Positions 46,072 to 58,900 of a stretch of 64,000 nucleotides of DNA are shown piece after piece. The stretch spans positions 1-64,000 of the forward strand of contig NOKP01000068.1 of NCBI GenBank assembly GCA_002682825.1, given 5' to 3'. Source of the stretch: Neonectria sp. B-13 (Eukaryota; Ascomycota; Sordariomycetes; Hypocreales; Nectriaceae). Made by a program: the position numbers and the translations under genes. Within the stretch, counting starts at the first letter, position 1. Every line of letters starts with the position of its first letter. The notes beneath the pieces are model-generated. The model was not told where the DNA came from. It searched no databases and was given only the letters and a program-made list of their open reading frames with translations.

Positions 46072-46402
46072 CATATTATATGTACACATTCACTTAGCAC
46101 ATTAGACAAGGGCCTTAAGCTCCTTAGCTATCAGCACACTTGGTTACACAAAACTACCTTTTGCACATTACAAGACCGTGACCTACATTGCTTACTACGA
46201 CGTCCTGATCCGCTCGATCATACACCCAACGCCTCGAACCTACCCTATACCCCTAGGTTAGACCCGACCGTCACAAGGACGTCGTAGTGAGCACATATAG
46301 GTCACGGTCTGGTAATGGTAAAGAAGAAGTCTTAATGTAACCAAGTGTGTTAATAGCTAAAGAGCGTAGAGCTAATATAATGTGCTAAATGAATTTATAT
46401 AT
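46072..46402. repeat. long imperfect inverted repeat
   Basis: The left arm (about 46,072-46,205) and right arm (about 46,276-46,402) are inverted copies with a loop of about 70 bp. Shared blocks include CACACTTGGTTACA, AGACCGTGACCTA and CTACGACGTCCT. GC-balanced. Just upstream (45,960-46,070) is a degenerate array of GTGATCAC-like words. A His-rich open frame (45892-46287) is a by-product of this repeat. Confidence 0.8.
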
Positions 46403-46421
46403 ACTATAGGTCTTATGCGGG

Positions 46422-47116
46422 CAGGGTTGTGAAATTAATTAGTATTTTTTCTACTAATTAATACTAATTCAAATTAATTAGTAAAATACCGATTAAATAC
46501 TAAGAGTTTTAGCATTAGTATAGAGTAGTCCTAATTAATTTGAATTAGTATTTAATTAGTATTTAGTATCTTAAATTAGTATTAGTATTAGTATAAGGTA
46601 GTACTAATTAAATATTAATTAATTAGTATTTTAGTATTAGAAAATAATAAAAGTTTATATAAGAAAATATTACTAAATCTAAGAAAAAGACTAAAAAATA
46701 AGGCTTAATTTATTATTTATTATTTATTATAAATAGATATACATAATACTTTATTTATTAGTTTTTTTTAGCTAAAATACTATTCTATTTATTATTAATA
46801 ATTCTTTTTTTAATGAATTAAAAATAGTATAATAATAAGATTGATACGATCTTATAAAAGAGAAGTAGCTTTACTATTTAAGACTTTAAGCTATACTAAT
46901 TAAAAGTTAAAGTTATTAACTTTAGCACTTTATAATACGAAAATACTAATAAATTAATTAGTATAAATACTAATTAAATACTAATTTAGTAATTAGAATT
47001 AATTAGTATTAGTATAAATTAATACTAATTAATACTAATTTGAAAATACTAAATACTAATTAATACTAAAAGTTTTAGTATTTAATTAGAACATACTAAT
47101 TAATTTCACAACCCTG
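46422..47116. mobile_element. hAT MITE, family 4
   Basis: It starts CAGGGTTGTGAAATTAATTA and ends AATTAATTTCACAACCCTG. The perfect 8-bp duplication TATGCGGG lies at 46414-46421 and 47117-47124. It is 695 bp and related to 17011-18132. Confidence 0.93.
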
Positions 47117-47200
47117 TATGCGGGCTCACCTTTTTTTCTGTTGTTGATAAATTTCTCAAAGTAATCTCTATAAATAGCATTATTAAAAATAATACTATTG

Positions 47201-47610
47201 ATGTGTTGGTGAGGGTGACCCAAGACAGCCAGCAGGGGAAAACACCCAACTACCTCGATTAAGGTTGCTGCTGGGGAAAAGACACAGGATGTCCTTTGGC
47301 TTCTCGGAGGGCAAGGCAAAAAGTCAGTCAAAATAGTAGCAATTTCAAAACAGAAAAAGACCTTCAGATTGAGACCATTCCGATCAAAAGGGACACTCAA
47401 AATTGACTAGAAAATGGGCATCTTTGGCTCTCAAATTCATTACCTAAGCTGATGTTCTTCCTGACTTCCTTGACAGACTCTGTCAGTCCCTATCCTTCCT
47501 TTTATCTTTGAGCTGAATTGGACCAATTGTTGAAAGAGGCCCCTAGCCAATAGAAACACAGTAACGCCTGCACCCTATCTGGTCCTCAATGTCCGCTGGC
47601 CCCAACACAT
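47201..47610. mobile_element. possible solo LTR or short inverted-end element
   Basis: A 410-bp GC-balanced block has perfect 9-bp inverted ends, ATGTGTTGG and CCAACACAT, which contain the TG...CA expected of an LTR. No direct target duplication could be found (TATTG at left, TAAAA at right). No coding capacity is seen. Confidence 0.35.
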
Positions 47611-48892
47611 TAAAAGTCTTTAGTTTATATAATATACTTTCTTTAACTTATAAATACATTTAATTAATCCTTTATAATCAAAGCTTTAATTTTCTTTCTT
47701 TACATGGATTAATTTATCTAAATTTAAGAACTGAACTTTTTAAGCTACAATTTTCTGTAAGGAGACCCGCGAGGCCGGCCGGAAGCCGAGCGCTCAGCGC
47801 CCTTATCATCAGTTGTGTGGCGCGATTGGGTAACGCAAGCTTACTTGAATTGTTTTATCTTTTTGGCTCAGCCGGATTGGTCTATTGAAGGTTGGGTACG
47901 TCATCCCAACTCTTACATTTTCGTTTCAACTTAAGTTTTACCAATAATATTAATATAAGCCAATAGTTATTACTACTATATTTTAACCTTTTTTATTGAT
48001 AGCCAAAAGATTTTAAGTTCTTTTGATAATCTTAACTCTTATGGACAGTAAGTCTTTAGAAATTAAAATATAATTCTACTTAATAATATTTTAAATAAAT
48101 ACTTTATTACAATGCAGAAGGCTGTCAGGCAGAGTCTTGCAATATGACGAAATGCGCTGATCTGTAAATACTTATCATCTGGAGTCTGACCTTGTGATTT
48201 GTCCCCCATAGGGATATCGCAGTGCCTCTGCTGCAACGATGTGTCAGTAGATTGGTTGAGATGGCTTGACATGACAAAAGGTTCGCTGTCTACTCTAAAG
48301 CAGAGAGCCGTGTCAATTCAGTAATCTACCAATGGGAGGTGCAGCACCTCCAAGGCCCGCTACCTGCATGATCCCTGCGTGTCACACATGTCACGTGTTG
48401 GGTGGAGTCACAACTAAATCGCGTTTATTCTGCTAATGATCATTAACCTAGCATTTCAGACGAACGAGCATTTCGTGAGAGCATCCACGACTAGAGGCGT
48501 GCCCTGCTGATTGCGATGGTGTTGCGTCAGGCATAACGGGGGTTGCAGGTCTAGCTTGATGCCGGGCGAAAGACGCATTTCTGGCTGAGCAGCCGAATGA
48601 AGACATGTTTGTGTCAAGAGGGCACACGCGCGTGGGGGGACGGCAACCAACAGTCATGATGGCGCCAAGGGTCAGTGGTGAACGCCCCCCTTCAGGTGTC
48701 AGGGCCTATCTCAACTAGCTCCGATCAAAGGGGGGACCTGGGGCCGTTGGCAATGCATTGCATGGAGGTGGTGGTCGAATTCCCTAAGGTAACCACCCCA
48801 CATCTGGACCACCCCCCATTCTGGACCACTTTCCCGCCACATCAATGAAATCACCCAATTTGAACACTCATCAATTAAATAACAACGCAACC
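47611..48892. other. intergenic DNA without a supported gene
   Basis: AT-rich to about 47,750, then a GC-rich patch (about 47,760-47,850) followed by mixed sequence. Near 48,800-48,840 two TCTGGACCAC words lie 17 bp apart beside CCCTAAGGTAACCACCCC and may be the subterminal region of the pogo element downstream. No inverted partner was confirmed. Confidence 0.4.
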
Positions 48893-50491
48893 TTAGAATA
48901 TAGTCATTTTTTCGCCAGTTGGGAGGTCTAGCTGCCATTCAAAGCACATGTCTTTGAATCCAATTTTTTGGCATTTATTTGACGTTCCTTTTGGGTCCAA
49001 CATCTTCAACATTGCTTCCCGAGCTTTCCATACGTCTGGGACCTTTGCAAACCGCTCATTGGCATCGAATGTGATTTTCTTCTTCTTCTTGGGCCTCAAT
49101 TCCTCCATTTCATGCCTAAGGACTAGCAATTCCTTGTCTTGGGCTGCTAGCTTGGTGTTCCGACTGTCCAGCCCCTTCATAATCTTAGTCATAAAAAGCC
49201 GAAGTGATCGGTCGTGTGTAGCTGAGGGAGGGAGACTTTGAAGTGAGGTTCTAAGCTGTCGTGATGACTGGGGTGTTTTGAAGAGACTTTCTTCCACTAG
49301 GGATATCGTCTTAGGTGGTGTTATCGGGCGTTTTTCGAGGTTGCTAGTCATCGGGTTCAGTAGAGGCTTTGCTAGACTTACTGGCCATAAGTCAGAGGAT
49401 TTCCAGCCTGCAATGATATTGGAAGACGTAAGGCCGGCTATCCGGGCTTTGTGATAATATCGGGTGAAGGTAATCTTGCCAAGTCGTGTGTTATTGTCAA
49501 GTCCAGAAAGCTTGGAAATCTTGCGTTGGTATGCATTTTTCACAGGGCCAAAGACAGCTACGTCAAGGGGCTGAAGAACATGAGAAGAATGAGGAATAAT
49601 GAATAAGAGATATATATCATTATTGAAGCATTCAAACATAAAATCGTCTGTAGCATGGCTACCGTGACCATCAATAATAAGAAGTCTCTTATCCCCTGCC
49701 TTTTTCGGCATTGTCTGGGGGATAAAAACAGTCTTAAGCCACACAAGGGCAACGTGGTCATTAGTCCAGCCCTTCTCAGTAAAAGTGAAGTCCCAAGAGC
49801 TTAGAAAATCGAGCTCTTCTGGGAACCATTGCTGTTGAACAGTGACTCCCTTAAAGATCACAAGTGGGCTCAAAGCCCGGGCGGCTGCTGAGATACACTC
49901 GATGATTGTAATCCAGGAACGCGAGCCCGGGTTCTTAATCATCGCGACCCTATGCTCTGAGCTTCCAAGCACAAGGCCGTTATGTCCCTGCCCTTCCATA
50001 ATACCGGCTTCGTCCATGTTGTATCGATTTTCCCGGAGGATTGCCTTGACTTTGGGGATAGCCAGGAACTTGAAGAAGCCCTTGGTTTTCTCAGTTGTTG
50101 CACCATTAAAACGGGAAAGATCAAGCTTCTGACCTCGAAGAATCTTAACCCGAGGGTTTCGCTGCAAGAAGCCGTCAATCCAGTGAGTCCCAAGGGGCTC
50201 AAGATGACCGTTGAGGACAGCAATCCGGCCAGCAAAGTCAATGAGCTGGGCATGCGTTGGAGGAAAGCCCAGGCTTTCTTGGACTAAGACCCATTGTGTA
50301 AGACTGGCTTCCTGGTCTGCAGAGAGCTTTTGAAAGTGCTAATGAGCATTTTGGTGACTTTGGACGCCGTTGAGTCGCTGGACTAAAGTTGAACATGGAA
50401 TGCCATGACGTTGTGCAGCAGCGCGTTGAGATAATCCGTTTTCTACGTCAAATATAGCATTTTGAATGTCGGATTCAAGGTAATTGTGCAT
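48893..50491 (-). pseudogene. second-clade pogo transposase with one in-frame TAG
   Basis: The frame from ATG 50491 would give about 531 residues. Residues 1-50 are a psq helix-turn-helix (LSQRAAAQRHGIPCSTLVQR). A single TAG at 50339-50341 follows QNAH. After it the same frame continues with a CENP-B-type domain (LGFPPTHAQLIDFAGRI) and the DDE core: D160 (NMDEAGI), D274 (LIIDGHGSHA) and D310 (LQPLDVAVFGPVK), a DD35D set. The C-terminus is Lys-rich and lacks the zinc knuckle of elements A, K and L. CAG to TAG is the likely cause. An ATG at 50167 allows a 424-residue product without the first DNA-binding domain. Transposon ends were not resolved. Confidence 0.85.
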
Positions 50492-50758
50492 GACGGTCCA
50501 AGGGATGTAAATAATATCGCAATTGATGTACCATAGCACGAGAAAACGCGGTTGGAATGTGAAGGTAGATGGGTGGGAAAGTGTAAAATAAAAACAGGAG
50601 AATTGCAAAGGGCACGCTCGCAGGCTTGCGTTTTCTTCGCAAAGATGGCCTTGAGGAACGAAGGTTGGTTGAAATGATTGAAGTCAATTTATCTATCATA
50701 GTGTTGAGATCTATGATATGCGGCATTGGTGTTGAAACCTATTGTAAAGTGAACAATC

Positions 50759-50835
50759 TTTCCTTCCTTCCTTCCTTCCTTCCTTCCTTCCTTCCTTCCT
50801 TCCTTCCTTCCTTCCTTCCTTCCTTCCTTCCTTCC
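50759..50835. repeat. (TTCC)n microsatellite
   Basis: About 19 copies abut the stop codon of the gene at 50835-52316, so the array lies in its 3' untranslated region. Confidence 0.97.
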
Positions 50836-52316
50836 TAGGTCTTCCTCGCCTGGTGCCTTGTGCGCGTTGGTCTTGATGTCTCTGGTATATCAGATGAAGC
50901 CCTTGATTCCGCACGTTGTGATGGCAGGTTGGATTTGCCTGTAAGGTCAATTTGAGCCAGCTCATCCACCTCTTCTGATGACACCGTATGTACTGACCCC
51001 GAGCCACTTGAAGAAGGCGTTGTCGCTGCAGATGCGCTGCTGGAGATGGGCACAGCACCTACCGCGGTCATCATCATCCTTGGTCGTGATGTAGTTATAT
51101 CTGAAGATGAAGCCGGCTGCGGCGCAGCTGGTCTCTTGCCGAGACTCTTCGCTGATGGCGACAAGGGGTTATCCTCTGTTGGGCGTGGTCTTTTAGATGG
51201 TGTGTATGGGTCATTCTGGGTGGTGGGAGGTGGTGTAGACTGAGGGGCCTTCCGCTTCGTGGGCGATGTGAAGTTAAGCTTGGCGTTGAAGACTGTATTC
51301 TTCTCTATAGTCTTCTTTGCTGGGCTGTTCTGTGGTGTAGTAGGCGTTGGCCCTGTCCCAGCTTGGAAGGTCCAGTTGTCTGGGACGACAATGAAGACGT
51401 AGTCCTTTTCCAATCGTGGAGGGTGTACCATCATGTTGTGATCTAGCAGTCCTGCCACTTTACCAGTACATACCAAGGTTGTCCCCGGCTGGAAGGATGT
51501 ATCCCGTCTTTCCACCATCTTCCTGCACAGAGACAGCCAAGGCTGCGACTTCACTGGGAAGATGATAAAGACTTGGAAGGGATGCCATCCTCCAAAGGGC
51601 GGCTTGTCGGCTCTCGCCGGAGTGACGTAGGATGCAAGGTTGACAAACCCACAGCACTTTAACTGGGCATCATCAAAGCCCGGCAGTATCGTCTTATTCA
51701 GTAGGGCGGCCCCCGAGTTGACGATGGGGCCAGTGAATGTGACAACGGGCTGCACTAAGGGGAAGCGATCGAGTGCAGTGAAGGTCCGGCTCGCGATGCT
51801 AGTGGAGAGCGTCAGTCAGAGTATTCCCCAGGGCAGGTTCACTTACGGTTGGTACCCAGTATCGCGGACGATCAAGGCAGGGATTGTGTAGTCCACTGTA
51901 CTGCCAACGTCTTCCTCAAGCCCGTCAAGCTGCTCAATCTCCCAGGTCAACGCATAGGGGTGTACCCGGCCATTCATGAAGAACCAGCATTCCTCCCATT
52001 CTGAGGGAATGATCTGCTGGTTATATACAGCCAGGTTCAGACTGAAGAAGATGCCAGGCATCTCTTCGTCTTGGTTGCAGCGGAGAGGGGCATAATCAGG
52101 CGACATGACCCATGCTGGGGCTGGCAGGAATACTTGTGCAATAGCCTCGGCATTGAGACCTCTGATGTGATGCTCCCCTGGGCTGCTGAATCGAGTGACT
52201 GTGCCTGGTTGGGCGAGGAAGAACATTGACATGTCTCCTCCGTGCGTGCGCGGGGCTGTGTCGAACGGTCTTATGGACCGTGCTGTTGTAAGGTCAGGGT
52301 CGCTGGTAGGGGCCAT
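50835..52316 (-). CDS. unknown protein, paralogue copy 1 (two exons)
   Basis: Exon 1 is 52316-51847 and exon 2 is 51798-50835, with a 48-nt intron (51799-51846; GTAAGT donor, CTGAC branch-like motif, TAG acceptor). Joined they give 477 residues in frame. The ATG at 52316 was chosen because MAPTSD...GGDMSMFFLAQPG aligns with copy 2; upstream ATGs add only low-complexity sequence. The N-terminal half has PAPAWVMSPDY, SEWEECWFFMNGR and HPYALTWEIEQLDG. The second half has VVTFTGPI, GGWHPFQVFIIFP, LVCTGKVAGLL and DYVFIVVPDNWTF, beta-rich in look and perhaps an OB-like fold (inference). The last 170 residues are Ser/Thr/Pro-rich with KRP basic clusters and an acidic SSEEVDELAQIDLTG motif, suggesting a nuclear protein. 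No family is recognised. Confidence 0.8.
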
Positions 52317-52996
52317 TGTGATCCTAGGAACCACTGTATAGTATAGAGACGAGGTGTAAAGATGGAGTGAGAGAGAGAGATAGAGATGTAGTGAGAAGAG
52401 AAGATAAAGCAAGACTGGAAGGGCGGGGAGGGGAGTCCAGCACGACACGTTTGATGTACAGTCGAGTGCGAGCAGGTACCTGCCGGCAGTTCTATAACAC
52501 CACGTCATTGTGGTCATGCGGCTGTTGCGAAGGACGCCTCTTACACATCGAGATTCCGTGTGTATCAGTACATAGGTAGAAGCGAGCGTTCCTATTTGTT
52601 CTAGTTACAAGTGATGGTATCACACAGAGCTACGCATGCAGGATGCTGGTAACGGGATGTGATCAATGATATATGCACTTAGACAATAGGGAATGTCTTA
52701 GAGCTGAAGAGACCTACATATGATAGCTTGCCTTCTTATTACTACCATTGGATATGTGTGTGGGGCTAGATTCAATAGATTAAGTGGTTGCATTTGAAAA
52801 AGTAAATAAAATATCTCAAGACCTAGCCTTAACCTCGGTGAGAGACTATAGAATCGTACAGTACATACATCACTGTTACATAATATAGTGTGTAGGGAGA
52901 CATTAGAAAATGGCACTGAGAGGGGGCCTAAGCTCTTTTCTAGGCTGTCTTTGAAGTGAACATAACTACTGCTGAATCTTTCTCAACACGATCATA
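52317..52996. other. intergenic region between divergent genes
   Basis: It should hold the promoter of the copy 1 gene (minus) and the 5' end of the Helitron (plus). A GAGAGAGAGAGATAGAGA tract lies near 52,368-52,385. No Helitron 5' TC terminus could be fixed. Confidence 0.4.
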
Positions 52997-55900
52997 ATGC
53001 AGCAGTATCTTGAGTGGAAGAGGCTGCAGGCACTACGCACAGCAACAGAAACCACAAATACACCCCCATCGTCTATTCCTAAGAACCCAGAGACATACAA
53101 TACAGCTGATAGTGTACCTTCGTCCTCAAGCGTCCTATCAATTGCACAATCAGGCTTTACTACCTCTTTCCCACGAGATCTAAATAGTACATCATCGATT
53201 GTACGAACAGCTTTACGTAAAGCGCACTACAATTTACCATCAACACCCCCTCGAAGCCAGCCATCAGTCAATGCTAGCAGTCTCGTCTCCCGATCAAATG
53301 CATTGACTGAAGGACAATCAGCGCCACAGGCGTCAACTCCACCGCCCAGCCAACCTGTCGCTAGCACAGAGACCCTCTTTACACGCTCGGAGGCACAGAT
53401 CCAATCCACCATTGCAAAAACACAGCCAGCATCGGTTCATGGCAATACAGAGTCCTCTGCAGAGTCCCACGCTGAGTCCACCATATTTGCCGCCCCAATC
53501 CGGCCGTTAGCTATGAGTCCTCAGAAGCGGGCAGGATCTACTATCTCTGTAACACAAGGGCAGAAACAGAAGCGGCCTCGCAACTTCCTCCACTCAAGCA
53601 TTAATGCTTTGGCAAGTGATCTTGCCGTTAAGTTATCTATGATGGATGAAGACTTCAAGGAGAAAGAGCGATTATCATACAGTACTGGCTGGTGTAAGCC
53701 AATTCCTCGCCAACTGCAAGTGTCTTCTGTACAGGACTTTTACCTTGCCTTCCACGATGCTTCAACCCTCCCTATTTACACCTGCAAGACCTGTTACCGC
53801 AAGTTCCCTCAGACAGCACTCCGAGACATCAGCTGGACCTCCTGGCTTAGCAATGGAGTCCCAAAGCACCGCTCATCGCCCTTCTCGTGTGCCAGCTGCT
53901 TCTGCCCTTTACAACCGATATCCAGTTGTCTCGATTGTGCACAGCAGCTCAGGAAAGGTCGCTTGACTGCTACTGGCCAGCTTCATTATCACCTTGGCTG
54001 TAAGCATATATATCCGGAGGAGCTTCACTGTCTTACCCTTATTGAGGAGAAGCTTATTGCTCTGAATTCCTACTATGGCTGGATTGCTTGATATAACCTT
54101 CCTGATAGCGGCAAAGAGACCCTTCGTTATCCCTAGTACATAAAGGGACATATTACTGTTTTCCTGAATAACGTACAGGATGTTATTACTAATGTCCTCC
54201 CACACCCTCTTATTAAGGTCTTAGATGAGATATACATCTCTTGGCACAGTTAAGAGAAGCTAGCACTAAAGGATCTTTTGAAGCTCTTATCTGTTCATTG
54301 TTGAGAAGTTGAGCATGCGATTGTATAGTTACAGAGACATAATCTACACTATAAGCAGATTGAGATTGATGTCCTAGAGCTAGAGTAATGGGGTAAATCT
54401 TTTCATAGAGTCCTAGCTACTGTATATGATCGATTGATACATAAAGAGCCATTAGCGTAGGATAAAGTCCAGTCTGCGCAGATCGTGCCAGCCAGCGAGA
54501 GAGGCATAGAGTTAGGACATGCACTAGAAATTGACAAGGTAATCACGAATCTTCGCCAGGGGACTCAACAAGTCAACAAGACTCACAATGACCTACGCTT
54601 CAGTCCCAGTCCTTGTCCTAATATTACAGAGATAGCATATGGTGGTCCTAGAGATGATATAGAGGTTATCAATGAGCTCTCCTCTACTGGGATGTTTCCT
54701 CTCGATGGCATGCCAGAGGTTAGCAATGCTAGCAAGTTACAGTTCCTCTACGATGCTGCAGGAAGCGGTATCCCTCAGCAAGCATCTCCACCAAGACCTC
54801 CAAATCTGTCAGCTTCAGCAGATATACAGCAACCTCCTGAGACAGAGCCGTACATACGCATCAGCCGTAGTGAGCAATTTGCCGACTCATTCGAAGCCAG
54901 CTTCTTCGCAAAGGCTTTCCCTACACTCCTTCCCTACGGGGTTGGCGGTCCAAAGATCGCAGAGGAGAGGAATCAGAGGATGGCAGCCCTACGACAGCAA
55001 ACACGTCAAAGCAAAGAAGAATCTCGCTCAATCCCCCCCGAGACCAATGCGACCTTCGAAGCTATAGCGAACCTAGTGTCCTCGTGGAACCTATCACTCC
55101 GCGCCTAGGCTAACGCTGTTCTTCGCAGGTACAGCGGCCGCTTCTTAGGTCACCATGTGTTTTCCTTCCTAGTCTTTAATATGGAGGTTCGGTCTTACAA
55201 TCATAACGTTAGTATACTTAGTATTAAGAAGCAATCATTCCCCTAGGTTAAGCAGTTACTAGGGTCTCTTACTACAGCAAGATTGATAGCTGCAAAGGCA
55301 GACTTGGATAGTTATGGCAAGACTAGTGATAAAGGTGTTCAGCAGCTCCTATGATCTCTATCAATGTATAGATATCGCCAACCGCTATCCCAAGAGGCAC
55401 ATCTTAGTCTCTATTGAAAGATTAAGTTATTGATCATTTGTCATAGGATCCTGGCCATTTGGTTCACATTGAACCCAAACAATATCATGAACCCGGTTAA
55501 GCTATGACTCTCTGCATATCGTACTCATGAACCTCTAGCAGCAGAGACCTTCTTGAAGACGCTTAATGCTGCATATAAGCAGACGCAACTATCGATTTCT
55601 GATCCCCTGAGCTCTACTACCTTCTTCTATCAGGAGATATCCTTATTCTTTGAACATTATGTTAAGGTCGGCCAAGAATCCATTTTCAGCCGCATCAACC
55701 AGTATTTCAGCGCTGTTAAGACGAACCAGCAAGGTGCTCTACATATTCATGGCCTTTTGTGGTTATATGGCAACCTCAATCTCCAAGCCAATCTCGGCTC
55801 TATCGATCACAAAGTTGGAGAGGGTAAGGCTGCGTATTAGGACAGTATTGTCTAGTATATCGATAGCGTTTTCTGCAAGGTATGCCCCTGCTACAATGAG

Positions 55901-58900
55901 CGTCAGTAGATCTCTCTCTTCCGTTTCCTAATATCATACTCAATTAGGATCTTAATAAGGAGGCATCTCGGGCTGTATCAGCTGGGAGGTCCATCAGCTC
56001 CAATGTTTCCAATCTTCTGCGTAATACAGAGCAATTCACTACAGCCTTCAACAAAGAAGCCAACTTCTACAGCAGGTCAACTCAGATCCATACACACACA
56101 CCAACATGCATAAAATATTCCCTTGACAATAGGACACAGGCCAATACTAAGCATAATCATTACTGCTTTAAAGCACCTTAGAAGCTAGTAGAGAAGACGT
56201 CCTTTACAGCAGAGGGAATACTACAAATCCAACGGTTACATCCTTTAGTCAACCGCTGGAATAAGTGCATTACTATTGGGATGCGCTATAACCATAATAT
56301 TTCATTTATCATAATGCAGTCAAAGAGCTTAGCCCTAATCTACTATCTTATGAACTATATAACAAAGGTAGAAGACCCCATCTAGAAGCAAGTTATTATA
56401 GCAGTAGACTTTCTTCCAGTCCTCAATAACAACAGAGACAACAATAGTCAAAGGGCAAGAAATAGCACAGATAGGATTATATCAATACAACCCAGCAACA
56501 AGATACAGAATAGGACAAGGCAGTTCCTTATGAGAGTTACTAACCATGTCTTTACTAATCAGCCACTATCGCAAGTCGAGGTTATCGCATATCTATTAGG
56601 GCATCCGATGGAGTTCTCTCATAACCACAGTTAGGCATACCTAAACACTAACCGTATTTACTAGTATGTACTAAAGAGATAGCCTTTCCTTCAAGAGCTA
56701 AGTGGTATACGGCCAGCCGATGATACGATTGGGGATTCTATTATCGTGGAAGAACGCGGCAGAAAGATCAGCCAGCTCAATGTATATCCACATCGTAGAG
56801 ATGTTCTCCGTGGCCTCTGTTTATACGATTATCTAGCTCTCGTTCAAGTCAGACGTAAGGGTAGGAGGCAAGGCCTATCAGAGAGAGAACTGGCTATCGA
56901 TCCGGCTTGGTCAGAGTCACACGCCTGGGTACAGCTCCTACAGCATCACAGTAATCATGCTACAGTATGCATCAATGGGTACCTTAGTGCAGACTTTCTC
57001 ACTGAGGATAATAATGAGCAGTACTATCAGCGGTAAGTATATAATGCCCAAGCTCCCCTATAATCACGGTTAACTAGAGCTATATGCCCTATGCTTAATA
57101 CAGCGCCACTGTACAGCATCTTAGACTTTTTGTCCCCTGGGACCGATTTATAGGGCAGACATCGGTAGATATCAATAGCATCTGGACTGCTTAGAAGCAG
57201 AAGATGCCCCCACGGCTAGCATCGATCGCAGGGAACGTGTAGCTTTTACGCCGCTCTGCCCAAGACGCAAAGCTAGATGCAAAGCAATGGGCTGCCATCT
57301 CAGGGGACGTCGATAACCTCAATGCAGCCGGAGGTCCCAAAGATGGGCCAAGTGGCCACGGAGATACCTACAAGCCTACCAACGCTGGCGAGGTCATACG
57401 CCTCATCGATGTGTTCCGTAATGCCGCTGGCAACAACCAAGTCACACAGGGGTCAGTCGAGCTTACAGCGATAGTGGGAGACCTAGCTACATTCCAGGAG
57501 AGGCCTGAAGATGCCGCCAATAGTGCTGTAGGCCTGCAAACTGCATCCCTATCAAACGCGATAGACATGCCAGTCCAGAGGCAGCTGAAGTCGATCAAGT
57601 CCCAGCAACTCAGCGCATCCAAGGAGGTCGAGCAGCGCATCCAAGGCATCCAGGGCACAGCGATCAACGAGGCAGCCACCTGCGACACCACGCACCAAGC
57701 CGCGTTACAGGGCATGCTGGCTGGCTTTGGCGATGGGGACATCGCTGTGACCGCCAGCGATCTCGCTGCTGCTGAGGCTGGGCCCTAGGGGCCAGAGGCG
57801 AGCGTACAACTCGGGGCTTCAACATCATTCTTCCTCTTAGGCAAGCAGCTCGCGGCACAGTTCACCTTGAATCAGCGCCAATCCATCGCCTTTCTCCTCG
57901 TCTACCGGCGCCTTGACCTCGAAGACGGCTTCCAGCGCAGGGACAGCCAGGGGCCTCAGCCTCTACAGCTGCTAATGTTCCTTGGGGGCAAGGGAGGTAC
58001 CGGCAAGTCTCAAGTCATAGAGGCTCTCGCGGCGCTCTTTGCGGCCCGGGATATCTTGCATCAGCTGTTAGTGATGGCAACGTCTAGAACAGCAGCGTCG
58101 CAGATCGACGGTATTACAATCCATTCTACCTGCAAATTCAGTAAGAATGCCCTCTGGGGGTCGCACAACGCTGGAGGGACAGACTCATCTTCGCAGGCAG
58201 CGGATGCCCGGTTCATCAGTAGGCCTTCACGGTCGAATTGGAGGGAGAAGCAGATGCTCATGATCAACGAGGTTAGCATGCTTGGGGCCCAGACCCTTTA
58301 CAAAGTCAATAAGCAGCTTGGCAGGCTGTGAGGTTCCAGCGAGGACTTTGGCGGCATCCCGATTGTACTACTCAGCGGCGATTTCCACTAGTTCCAGCCA
58401 GTGCAAGAGAAGCCGATCATCCTGCCTAGCAGCACTTGGTCTTGGGAGAAGGAGAAGTCCTTCACAATGAAGCAGCAGTGGCAGCACGATAGAGCTTATA
58501 AGCTGTAGCGGAAATTCACCACCATTATCATCCTTGACGACCAGGTCCACACTGCCGGCGATCCCGAGCTCCAGCTGCTACTGCACCAGATCCGCACTGG
58601 CTGCCAGGACTACAGCAACGTCGAATTGCTAAACCGACGTTGCTACGAACGTGGCCGTAGGATTCCTTGGAACACCAGCATTACAGTAGTAATGCCACTG
58701 AATTGCAACCGTTGGAACCTCAATATGGAGGCAGCCGTATCATTCGTGCGGCATTGACAGCTGCTGGTCCATATCTTCATGTCCTAGTACAAATGGTCAG
58801 ATGGGGAACCTAGCAAGGTCGAAGCCATAATAATAATGAGCTAGGGCAACGATAGTACTATCCCAGTCCCTACTGTCTTTATGTATATACTAGGGATGCC

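Noticed and set aside
45892..46287. 131-codon His-rich open frame
   Set aside because: It is produced by GTGATCAC-like repeats and one arm of the inverted repeat; it starts inside a MITE fragment.
47201..47610. Full LTR retrotransposon
   Set aside because: Only short TG...CA-type inverted ends are visible; no target duplication, primer-binding site or coding region. Kept as a low-confidence solo element only.
50711..51058. Open frame with a repeated KEGR peptide
   Set aside because: The repeat is the (TTCC)n microsatellite read in an alternative frame over the real gene on the same strand.
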